A stretch of 64,000 nucleotides of DNA. Origin: Scytolyngbya sp. HA4215-MV1 (lineage in GTDB: Bacteria > Cyanobacteriota > Cyanobacteriia > Leptolyngbyales > Leptolyngbyaceae). A program made the translations under genes and the position numbers. The first letter of the stretch is position 1. Every line of letters starts with the position of its first letter. Of the stretch, positions 29,973 through 37,811 are shown one piece after another. Location: contig JAHHIA010000006.1 of the NCBI GenBank assembly GCA_019359045.1, forward strand, positions 331,408-395,407, written 5' to 3'. Under the pieces are notes generated by a model. That model was not told the DNA's origin, did no database searches, and saw nothing but the letters and a program-made list of their open reading frames with translations.

Positions 29973-31502
29973 TCAAGAAACTTTTGTTAAGGGGGAGGTC
30001 AGCACAGTTTGGGTGGCAGCAGGTTCAGCGATCTCGGCTGGCTCGATCACGACTGGCGACTCTAGGGCAGGATTCGCAACCGCAGGGGTTTCCCAAAGCA
30101 ATTCATGGGTAATAGACTGCGCTAATAAACGGCGATAGAGATTACTCAAGCGGGCAGCCACTTCAGACCAGCTAAAGTTTTGCTGTACCCGTGCAGAAGC
30201 TTGCCGTCTGAGCTTCATCGTCCAAATTTCATCCGTTAAGATGCGTTCGATTGCCTGGGCAAAGCCGACTGGATCATGGGGCGGCACCAGAATCCCGGTC
30301 TCTTCTGGAATCACTGTAAACTTTAATCCACCGACATCCGACGCTACGACTGGCGTACCGCATGCCATTGCCTCGATCGCAACTAGACCGAAAGGTTCGT
30401 AGTCACTCGGGATAACGCAGACATCTGCTGCGGTGTAGTAGAGCGGCAAAAGATCGTGCCCAACCTGCCCGGTAAACAGGGTTCGATCAGCAATGCCTTC
30501 TTGCTCCACAATTTGCTTGATGCGTTCACGCTCAATCCCATCAATATGGTCAGGGTCGCTTCCCCCAACAATGACTAAACGCAGTGCAGACCGAGGAATC
30601 ACTGTTTGACTGCCGGATGATGCTGCACCGTTCTTTTCGCCTTCATCCTTCAGCAGAGCACAGGCTCGCACCAGGGTATCAATCCCTTTGCGTGGGTCGA
30701 GCCGTCCTACATAGAGCACGATCGCTTCATTGGGGCTTAACCCTAATCGTGCTCTTGCTTCTGCTTTAGGAATGCTGTGGAAGTTCTCAATATCCGTTCC
30801 ACAAGGGATAACCTCAATGTTGCCCTTTTGTGAAACCAATTGCCGTAAAGTGTCCTGTTCTTGCGGGCTAGTGGCAACAATGCAATTTGCTTGTTCCAAA
30901 ATTTCTTGCTCAACACTGAGGCGAGTTTCAGCGATCGCTGGCACTTGAGCGATCGACTGATATTTCACAGCCCCCAAAGAATGATAAGTGTGGATGAGTT
31001 GGATGTTGCTGGCTTCTCTGAGGCGCATCCCCACCCAAGCAGAGATCCAATAGTTGGTATGTACCAATGGATAGTGGGAGCCAGCCTTGCTCTGAAACTT
31101 TTGGAACGTTTGAGCAAATTCTGGCAAATATTGGAAAAGTTGATCACGCGGGACAAACTCTTCGGGCCCGGCGACCAGACGAATCGTCCGGCAGTAAGGA
31201 GAATGTTCAACGATCTCTGGATCTTCTGCACGAGTTTTGCGAGTGAACATATCAACTTGCCAGCCCAGTTTGGCAAGGGCTTCTCCGACCCTACGGACAT
31301 AGATATTCTGTCCACCTGCTTCTTCCTTACCCAGCTCAGCGGCAGGATCACCATGGGCAGAAATAAGCGCGATCGCCTGACGACCTGGCACCTTAGGGCG
31401 CGCTGACACGACTGGGGACTTAGAAACGGAATGTGACAGAGACTTGATCCCATCTTCGGCTGCGGCTTTAGGTGAGCGCAACTCTTCACTGGAATTAGTC
31501 AT
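29973..31502 (-). CDS. GT4 glycosyltransferase, sucrose-phosphate-synthase-like
   Basis: The product is 509 residues. After a ~40-residue polar leader, the GT-B fold begins with ALISAHGDPAAELGKEEAGGQNIYVRRVGEAL, the loop seen in sucrose-phosphate synthase and MshA-like enzymes. Other marks are VHTNYWISAWVG, HTYHSLGAVK, VIPCGTDIENF, VLYVGRLDPRKGID and DYEPFGLVAIEAMACGTPVVASDVGGL. The last ~50 residues are Ala/Pro/Glu-rich. The start has GAGGTG a few bases before the ATG. A sucrose-phosphate role would need a phosphatase; a HAD gene lies 1.7 kb upstream but resembles beta-phosphoglucomutases, so I leave the donor and acceptor open. Confidence 0.85.
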   Translation of the reverse strand: MTNSSEELRSPKAAAEDGIKSLSHSVSKSPVVSARPKVPGRQAIALISAHGDPAAELGKEEAGGQNIYVRRVGEALAKLGWQVDMFTRKTRAEDPEIVEHSPYCRTIRLVAGPEEFVPRDQLFQYLPEFAQTFQKFQSKAGSHYPLVHTNYWISAWVGMRLREASNIQLIHTYHSLGAVKYQSIAQVPAIAETRLSVEQEILEQANCIVATSPQEQDTLRQLVSQKGNIEVIPCGTDIENFHSIPKAEARARLGLSPNEAIVLYVGRLDPRKGIDTLVRACALLKDEGEKNGAASSGSQTVIPRSALRLVIVGGSDPDHIDGIERERIKQIVEQEGIADRTLFTGQVGHDLLPLYYTAADVCVIPSDYEPFGLVAIEAMACGTPVVASDVGGLKFTVIPEETGILVPPHDPVGFAQAIERILTDEIWTMKLRRQASARVQQNFSWSEVAARLSNLYRRLLAQSITHELLWETPAVANPALESPVVIEPAEIAEPAATQTVLTSPLTKVS

Positions 31503-31807
31503 GTCTTCACCTCATTAAAATTAGTTTTGTGGTTGGTTCAGAACACACCTTGCCTTCACTTATTCTGAAACCTATCGAAAAAATAGATTGTAAGCAATGA
31601 ACGATAGATCCCAATTTGAACCAGATCTATGGTTTTAAGTCTCAAGTCTATCGTTCAAAGTTCCTGAATAATCGCAAAACGGTAGCAGAAACTTTACCGA
31701 ACCGATGAATTAGTTACAAAAATTACTTTGTCTCGGTGGACAGATGATTCAGTGATGAAGCATGGGATTCATCACTGAATCATCTGTTACCGATTGATCA
31801 GTCGAAA
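31503..31807. other. Intergenic stretch between two glycosyltransferase genes
   Basis: It holds an 11-bp inverted repeat TGAACGATAGA (31598-31608) / TCTATCGTTCA (31647-31657), which on the minus strand lies within 160 bases upstream of the 31502 start and could form a leader structure or operator. The separate hairpin at 31740-31787 is listed below. Confidence 0.45.
31740..31787 (-). terminator. Perfect 20-bp hairpin after the 31808-32893 gene
   Basis: ACAGATGATTCAGTGATGAA (31740-31759) pairs without mismatch with 31768-31787 around an 8-base loop. It lies 21 bases past the stop of the minus-strand glycosyltransferase gene. A T-run is weak, so it may act as a transcript 3' end stabiliser as well as a terminator. 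Confidence 0.65.
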
Positions 31808-32893
31808 TTAGGGGCGATCGCCTGCAAAGCTCGCCAGGCTACGAAAATGTCCATTTTGGGCAAAGCGTTCTGCCATGACTTGCTGATAGATTGATTCATA
31901 ACCGTCAACCATTTGCTTGACGCTAAAGTGTTTGAGGACATGATCTCGACAAGCACGGCGTTCAATCTGCTCCACCTGATCGAGGGCAGCCACACATTCA
32001 TCAATATCGTGGCACAAGAAGCCAGTCTTGCCGTGAGCAATGACCTCTGAAGCGGAACCCATATTGATCGCAACAACCGGAGTCCCTGCTGCCATCGATT
32101 CCACCATTACCAAACCAAAGGGTTCACGCCAAGTAATGGGGAAAAGCGTTGCCACGGCTCCACCCAAGAGGGCATTTTTTTGTAGGTGGTTGGCTTCACC
32201 CAGGTATTGAATCTGCTTGCCATCCACATGGGGTTTGATGTCACGCTCAAAATATTCACGATCTACAACATCTACTTTTCCTGCCATCTTGAGCGTCCAT
32301 CCGGAACGCTGGGCAATTTCGATCGCCAGATGGGTTCCTTTTTCAGGTGAAATTCGTCCTAAAAAGGCTAAATAAGGGGGGTCTTGAGGTTGGGGATGGA
32401 ACTTATGGCTATCAACATCAATGCCGTTGTAGACTGTTGCGACGCAATTTAGTCCTAGTCGTGGCTCCCGCTGCGAGTCAGAAATGCTGACAAACGGTTG
32501 GCGACGCGCATAGGTAAACATTTTTTCATTGTCTGGTGTAAAAATGCCGTGCAAGGTGTGAATCGTGGGTGTCTTCACCAAGTTGGTATAAGGCAGAGCT
32601 GCGCAGCCCATATGGGAATGGATGATATCGAACTTATCTGCTTGTTCGTACACCCGGCTCATTTGGAGCATTTCATAAATGCCGCATTCTTTCACTGCTG
32701 GGTCTAACCGCAGAGCACGAGGGTGAACGGATTCCAACTTGGCTAAGGTGATCGAGTCGCCAGATGCAAATAATGTGACCTCATGTCCTCGTCGCACCAA
32801 TTCATCTGTCAATAAGCTCACCACCAGTTCAATGCCACCATAGGCTGGGGGGGGAACACGCTCCCATAATGGGGCAACTTGAGCAATCCGCAT
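31808..32893 (-). CDS. GT4-family glycosyltransferase (second copy type)
   Basis: The product is 361 residues with a GT-B fold. MRIAQVAPLWERVPPPAYGGIELVV is the start typical of a bacterial GT4 subgroup. It also has DIIHSHMGCAALPY, TLHGIFTPDN, VYNGIDVDSH, LAFLGRISPEKGTHLAI and WREPFGLVMVESMAAGTPVVAINMGSASEVI. The start has a near-perfect ribosome site, AGGAGG, nine bases before the ATG. It has its own hairpin downstream and a long leader upstream, so it is probably transcribed alone. The acceptor is unknown. Confidence 0.85.
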   Translation of the reverse strand: MRIAQVAPLWERVPPPAYGGIELVVSLLTDELVRRGHEVTLFASGDSITLAKLESVHPRALRLDPAVKECGIYEMLQMSRVYEQADKFDIIHSHMGCAALPYTNLVKTPTIHTLHGIFTPDNEKMFTYARRQPFVSISDSQREPRLGLNCVATVYNGIDVDSHKFHPQPQDPPYLAFLGRISPEKGTHLAIEIAQRSGWTLKMAGKVDVVDREYFERDIKPHVDGKQIQYLGEANHLQKNALLGGAVATLFPITWREPFGLVMVESMAAGTPVVAINMGSASEVIAHGKTGFLCHDIDECVAALDQVEQIERRACRDHVLKHFSVKQMVDGYESIYQQVMAERFAQNGHFRSLASFAGDRP

Positions 32894-33213
32894 GGGAAAA
32901 ACCTCCTGAAAATTGAGCTTGAGAGCGAAGGCATTACTGTATTTGTGGTCAAGCCTCCCGCTGCTCGCCTGGTTTTGGAACTCTTAAAATCTTGCGTTTG
33001 AAGTTGTGCATTTTCTTGTGGCAATTTAGCCTCAGAACGTCTGTGTTCTAGAGAGGGTTTGCCTAACAAGCTGAATGCAAGATGAAAAGTCATAAAACTT
33101 AGCGAGCATCAAAACTTAGCCAAGAATGTAATAAAAACTTTATATAACTGACAAGACGGTTATTTCACCCTCCCCAGGTAGGGAAATCCGTACCTCTTTA
33201 GATAGAAAATCTG
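32894..33213. other. Intergenic stretch upstream of the glycosyltransferase
   Basis: No gene was found. On the minus strand it carries the likely promoter and leader of the 31808-32893 gene. Around 33163-33195 there is a short imperfect inverted repeat (ATTTCACCCT with AGGTAGGGAAAT), which may end the HAD transcript. Confidence 0.35.
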
Positions 33214-33936
33214 CTAAGTCGCTTTGTCCGAAGCGTTTGAAGTGCTTGCGTAGAGCTGTTGAACACGATCCAGCTCCAGATCAAAAAGGTAGTCAACTGC
33301 CCAGTCTGCGTGCCGCTGCATCATGTGGAAGGGATAGGAATTTGCAACTCCGACCACTTGCATTCCGGCTTGCTTCGCAGCTTGGATGCCAGCAAAGGTA
33401 TCTTCGATCGCGAGACAGTCGGTGGGTTTCAGGTTCATCTCTGAATCGTGTTGATTCAGCCGTTCTACTGCCAGCAAATAGCCATCGGGTTCCGGTTTAC
33501 TGTTGACCCGATCGTCTCCGCTAACAATGATAGGAAAATGTTGAGATAGATTAGTCCTCTCTAAGACAAGATCGATTTCTGACCGCAGTGCCCCACTGAC
33601 AATCGCCAGTTTGATCTGCGCTGCCCGCAGCTTAAAAATCAAATCATCTAGTCCGGGATAAATAGGCAGCTTTTCCAGTGCTGCAAGCTGTTGCTGATAA
33701 TAACGGGATTTGCGAGCAGCCAATTCCTCCAGGTAACCCTCATTCACAATCCGCCCGCGACGGTTGAGCAACTCTTCCAAGCATACACGATCGCTCCGAC
33801 CGAGGCAAACCTGTCGAAACTCTTCAGGTTTCAAGCGCAGGTTTTCTTCGATCAAAATTTGTTCAATGAGTTTTTCGTGGAGCGGTTCATCGTTGATGAT
33901 TACGCCATTAAAGTCAAAAAGAATTGCCTTGAGCAT
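33214..33936 (-). CDS. HAD-family phosphatase / beta-phosphoglucomutase-like
   Basis: The product is 240 residues. Motif I is LFDFNGVII: it reads DxN rather than the usual DxD, so the second Asp that serves as acid/base in most phosphatases is replaced by Asn, as in some cyanobacterial members. Motif II is LAIVSGA, motif III is SKPEPDGYL, and motif IV is CLAIEDTFAGIQAAKQAG. The cap region (NDEPLHEKLIEQIL) is that of the beta-PGM/CbbY group. The ATG at 33936 was preferred to a TTG three codons upstream. The stop-start gap to the upstream methyltransferase gene is 47 bases, so the two are probably one transcript. Confidence 0.82.
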   Translation of the reverse strand: MLKAILFDFNGVIINDEPLHEKLIEQILIEENLRLKPEEFRQVCLGRSDRVCLEELLNRRGRIVNEGYLEELAARKSRYYQQQLAALEKLPIYPGLDDLIFKLRAAQIKLAIVSGALRSEIDLVLERTNLSQHFPIIVSGDDRVNSKPEPDGYLLAVERLNQHDSEMNLKPTDCLAIEDTFAGIQAAKQAGMQVVGVANSYPFHMMQRHADWAVDYLFDLELDRVQQLYASTSNASDKAT

Positions 33937-33983
33937 TCTACTCAAAAACTAAAATCAACCCGAACTGCTTCGAGGGCATGATA

Positions 33984-34853
33984 TTAACCCATTGCCCATT
34001 GACGATCGCCGGCTTGCTGCCAATCAGGATATTCTACCCAGTCAGGGCAGTGCTGCAAAAGAGGTTTAACACCTCGCGTTACCTGATGAATCATCCAAAT
34101 TTCCTCTGTTCTCACATTGCCAAATCCGGCTGCTCCCATCCAGGCATCAGTGCTGCCTGCGGCATAATCTTTGATGTAAGGTTCTTCAAAAATCTCCGTC
34201 AGCCAATCTGTCTGGCGTAGGGTTTTCTGATTGCCGTCCAAAATCAGCACTTCGCCCCCGATCGTCAGTAGCCGAAAGCATTCCCGTAAAATGTTGTGGG
34301 AGACTCCGGAGGGCGTTTCGTGGAATAGCAGAGATGCCGTGACGAGATCAAACGAGGCATCGGGAAACCCTGTCTGTTCTGCATTGCCATGCCGCCATTG
34401 CATCTCTAGCCCTGTCTGTTGAGCTTTATGTTCGGCAACAACCAGCATATAAGTGGACAAATCCAGCCCTATCACTTCTGCATCGGGGAACGTGCGCTTG
34501 AGCATGAGTGTGGTGGAGCCAGTTCCACAGCCCAGATCAAGAATTCTGCGGGGTTTACTCTGAATGGACTCAATGAGGGCTTGTCGTACCCAGGTTTCAT
34601 TAGGGGGCAAGGCGTACTGGGTAATGGGATCGTAGGAGACCGCAGCACTGATGTTGAGATAGCCGCCTTCGATACTGTGAAAGTTTTGGCTGCTGTAGTA
34701 TTCAGGCAATTCGACTTGAGGATTGCACAGGCGATCGCTAGCAGATTGCCAGTCGATACTTTCGTGAAAGCGCCGCAACTCGTCCTGGTTAATGACCAAC
34801 CGAGCGATCGGCGCAAGATAACGTTCAAAAAGGGTGTCTTTACGAACCGCCAT
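33984..34853 (-). CDS. Class I SAM-dependent methyltransferase
   Basis: The product is 289 residues. SAM-binding motif I is ILDLGCGTGSTTLMLKR, motif II is VIGLDLSTYML, the acidic/aromatic motif is WRHGNAEQTGFPDASFDLVTA, and the post-motif is GGEVLILDGNQKTLRQ. An N-terminal ~100-residue region (FHSIEGGYLNISAAVSYDPITQYALP) is conserved in cyanobacterial homologues of unknown substrate. No membrane segment is seen. It is upstream of the HAD gene on the same strand. Confidence 0.82.
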   Translation of the reverse strand: MAVRKDTLFERYLAPIARLVINQDELRRFHESIDWQSASDRLCNPQVELPEYYSSQNFHSIEGGYLNISAAVSYDPITQYALPPNETWVRQALIESIQSKPRRILDLGCGTGSTTLMLKRTFPDAEVIGLDLSTYMLVVAEHKAQQTGLEMQWRHGNAEQTGFPDASFDLVTASLLFHETPSGVSHNILRECFRLLTIGGEVLILDGNQKTLRQTDWLTEIFEEPYIKDYAAGSTDAWMGAAGFGNVRTEEIWMIHQVTRGVKPLLQHCPDWVEYPDWQQAGDRQWAMG

Positions 34854-35438
34854 AGAGATGTATTAACCGAAGGATGACTAATTTTAGGGTGGGAAGGAAC
34901 GCCTGTTTCGAGATTGTTTTGCGGTGGAGACTGGCTTCTTTACGAGTGTAAGAGATGTTCTCATTTGTTGCCCAAGCTGATCCAGAAATTCTCTTCACTG
35001 ATTTATCTTCTCTGGATACGAATTTTCAGACCGTAAGAACCAAAACCACTTACTGTAGATTCTCCAGAACTTCCCGATTGTTCTCTAACCTTGGGAGTCA
35101 ATTTGTTAGGTCTGCGAAATGGTTGTCAGAGACGGTTGATCAACCCACCTGTAAAAATCATTCAACGAATGATTCGGAGTTTGTGTGACAGACAAATTGC
35201 CCTGGAACGGCTTGATCAATTGGGTTGCTGCATTTCAGGATGCTGTCCCCAATAGCGATCGTCTGCAACGTTCGTGAATCGACCGAATAAATAGGTTGAC
35301 CCGCATGATGTGAAAGACGTTTCTGGGTGAAAAGATGTCGATCTCAGGGGCGCGCTTAACCAGTTGTGACGATCAGATTGTGAGTGAAGTGATACCTTTC
35401 TTTTGAAGAGGAGCCGTCAAGCCAGAACTTTTGCCATT
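34854..35438. other. Intergenic stretch between divergent genes
   Basis: About 585 bases separate the methyltransferase gene (minus) from the response regulator gene (plus), enough for both promoters. A frame at 34955-35188 (77 residues) has no recognisable family and no strong ribosome site. A short inverted repeat, AATCATT-CAACG-AATGATT, lies near 35157-35175. No further feature is supported. Confidence 0.4.
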
Positions 35439-37604
35439 ATGCGAATTTTGCTGATTGAAGATGACGAAGCACTGATTGATCTCTTGTCACGATCGCTGAC
35501 CAGCCAAAACTATCTGGTGGATACCGCAGAAGATGGCTTAATCGGGTTAGATTTTGCTGAAAGTGTAAGTTATAACTTGATTTTGACCGATGTGGAATTG
35601 CCGAAATTAGATGGTATTCGCCTATGCCAACGATTGCGCTCTGGGGGTTGTTCGACCCCAATTTTGCTGATTACTGCGAGAGAAGCCAGTAGCGATCGGA
35701 TTCGAGGACTTGATGCTGGAGCCGACGATTACCTGATCAAACCGCTCAATCTAGACGAGTTGCACGCCAGGGTTAGAGCCTTGCTGCGCCGTGGCGAAGT
35801 TGCGCCAACCCCCCTCTTGACCGTGGGCTTACTCCGCCTCAATCCCAGTTCTTGTCAGGTAACTTATGCGGGAAAGCCACTCAATCTCACGCCTAAAGAA
35901 TACTTGTTATTAGAGCTATTTCTCCGCAATCCCGAACGAGTGTTTAGTCGGGGCTATATCTTGCAACATCTCTGGACTTTTGATGATCCCCCCTTGGAAG
36001 AGAGCGTAAAAGCGCATATTAAAGGACTTCGCCAAAAGCTCAAGGCAGTGGGAGCGATCGATTGGATTGAGAATGTGTATGGGATTGGGTATCGGCTGAA
36101 ACCAGGCGTGGGGCAGGAGCGGGGAGTTGAAAGTCTGGAATCAGGAGTCCGGAATCAGGAGGTTCCGTCACCTCCAACGATCGCCACTAGAGAAACTGCA
36201 CTCAACCAATGCGAAACTTCTGACGATCTCTTATCTCCTCTATCTTCCGTTTCTTTGCTTCCTCACCTCTCTTCTTCTCCTACTGAACAGCGCTTTAGCC
36301 AGGCGATGGGAGATCTCTGGGATCGCTATGCTGGGCTAATGGCGCAACGGTTGACCGTTTTACAGCAGATGGTTGCCGCCCTACAAACGGGCACGCTGAC
36401 AGAAGAGTTGCAGCAGGAGGCAGGGCGAGCAGCCCATAAACTGGCAGGAGTGTTGGGGATGTTCGATCGCGAAGCGGGAAGCCAGTTGGCACGCCAGATT
36501 GAGCAGCTTGTGCAAGGAGAATCCATCTTGGCAGCAGGACAGGACAAACACCTGGGTGATCTGGTGCAAACATTGGCAGAACAGATGCAGCGTGTGCCCT
36601 CTCAAGCGCATAAAGCTAGTAATGGGATGACAACCGATGACAAAATCGACGATCGCGCAATACAGACAGAGAAAATAGCAGCGGCATCAGAAGCGGGGCA
36701 AGACCTGCGATCGTACCCAGTCGAATTCGCCTCCTTGTCCCTGCCTAAACGAGTCGGAAACTCTGTCAACATTCTGGTTGTAGATGATGATCCGACTTTT
36801 TTAGCTGCCCTACGTCCCTTGCTCGAACCTTGGGGTATCTGCATGACTACCCTAGAAGACCCTTTCCAGTTTTGGCAGGTGTTGCCTACTGCCGATCCCG
36901 ACTTGTTGCTATTGGATGTGGAAATGCCTGAACTGACGGGTATTGAGCTTTGTCAAGCAATCCGCACTGATCCGACCTGGCAAGGGATTCCTATTTTGTT
37001 TTTGACGGCTCATTGCGAAATGGCAACCATTCAACAGATATTTGCCGCGGGAGCTGATGACTACCTGACCAAGCCCGTAGTGGGTGTAGAGTTACTGACT
37101 CGTATCTCCAATCGCTTGGAGCGGATTCGTCTGTTGCAAACCTTCTCTACGCAAGACCCTTTTACCGGATTGCCAAATCAACCCGAATCCCATCGCGATT
37201 TGGAAGCACTTTTGCAACAGGCGAGCCGGCAACACAAATCGGCTTGCCTGGCGGTATTGAGGATGGCAGAGTTGCAGACCATTAATATTCAATATGGTCA
37301 TTCGGTGGGCTATCAAGTCTTGCAACGTTGGGGACAACTACTGCGAGCCACCTTTCAGCGCCCTGAAGTGTTGGGTTATTGGGGAAATGGCGAGTTTGTG
37401 GTAGGTCTGCCCTTTGTGCCTCGGTCTGAAGCGATCGATTACCTTGCCAATCTATCGCTGACTTTACGACAGCAGGTGTTTACAGCACCCGAGGATGGCA
37501 GTCGGTTTCAGGTCACCTGCCAGGTCGCGATCGCAGAATTTCCCAGGGATGGTGAAACTGTGCGATCGCTTTACAAAGCTGCCCGATCCGGAGTTGAAAG
37601 CTGA
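35439..37604 (+). CDS. Response regulator REC-wHTH-Hpt-REC-degenerate GGDEF
   Basis: The product is 721 residues. REC1 (1-115) has the DD pair and Asp51 (LTDVELP), and is followed by an OmpR-type winged helix (~125-220: LTPKEYLLLELFLRNPERVFSR). After a linker come an Hpt domain with AAHKLAGVLG (~340), REC2 (~445-560: LLLLDVEMPELTG) and a GGDEF-like domain (~580-720). The signature of the last reads WGNGEFVVG instead of GGDEF, so diguanylate cyclase activity is unlikely. The protein can bind DNA and also relay phosphate. The ATG at 35439 matches the REC start; a TTG 12 codons upstream is less likely. The linker carries a short heptamer repeat. Confidence 0.9.
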   Translation: MRILLIEDDEALIDLLSRSLTSQNYLVDTAEDGLIGLDFAESVSYNLILTDVELPKLDGIRLCQRLRSGGCSTPILLITAREASSDRIRGLDAGADDYLIKPLNLDELHARVRALLRRGEVAPTPLLTVGLLRLNPSSCQVTYAGKPLNLTPKEYLLLELFLRNPERVFSRGYILQHLWTFDDPPLEESVKAHIKGLRQKLKAVGAIDWIENVYGIGYRLKPGVGQERGVESLESGVRNQEVPSPPTIATRETALNQCETSDDLLSPLSSVSLLPHLSSSPTEQRFSQAMGDLWDRYAGLMAQRLTVLQQMVAALQTGTLTEELQQEAGRAAHKLAGVLGMFDREAGSQLARQIEQLVQGESILAAGQDKHLGDLVQTLAEQMQRVPSQAHKASNGMTTDDKIDDRAIQTEKIAAASEAGQDLRSYPVEFASLSLPKRVGNSVNILVVDDDPTFLAALRPLLEPWGICMTTLEDPFQFWQVLPTADPDLLLLDVEMPELTGIELCQAIRTDPTWQGIPILFLTAHCEMATIQQIFAAGADDYLTKPVVGVELLTRISNRLERIRLLQTFSTQDPFTGLPNQPESHRDLEALLQQASRQHKSACLAVLRMAELQTINIQYGHSVGYQVLQRWGQLLRATFQRPEVLGYWGNGEFVVGLPFVPRSEAIDYLANLSLTLRQQVFTAPEDGSRFQVTCQVAIAEFPRDGETVRSLYKAARSGVES
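36132..36159 (+). repeat. Four degenerate heptamers of the AGTCAGG family in the RR linker
   Basis: AGTCTGG AATCAGG AGTCCGG AATCAGG in tandem, inside the linker between the winged helix and the Hpt domain. The same heptamer type occurs at 46023-46071 in the giant kinase gene. It encodes part of a polar, low-complexity stretch. Confidence 0.65.
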
Positions 37605-37655
37605 GTCAGTAGAGTCTTATTTCGTAATTAGGAGAGTGGATAGCCTTTGGATAGA

Positions 37656-37684
37656 TTGACACTCAACTAGCGTTTCGCTTCAAT
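37656..37684 (+). promoter_or_regulatory. Possible sigma-70 promoter before the antiporter gene
   Basis: TTGACA (37656-37661), a 17-base spacer, then TTCAAT (37679-37684), located ~128 bases before the antiporter start. The -35 box is perfect and the -10 box is weak, so this is a guess from sequence only. Confidence 0.3.
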
Positions 37685-37811
37685 CGGAATGCCTATCTGT
37701 CGGAAAAAACTGCCACGGTGAGTCTTATGACAAGGTTCCAGTAAGCACTTTTCAAGAATGCAATCGTGACTTAACAACGCGACAATCCACTCCTTTCACG
37801 AGCGAAACCCC

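Noticed and set aside
34955..35188. 77-residue frame between divergent genes
   Set aside because: It has an ATG but no recognisable family, and it is rich in Ser/Thr without clear structure. It is likely a chance frame.
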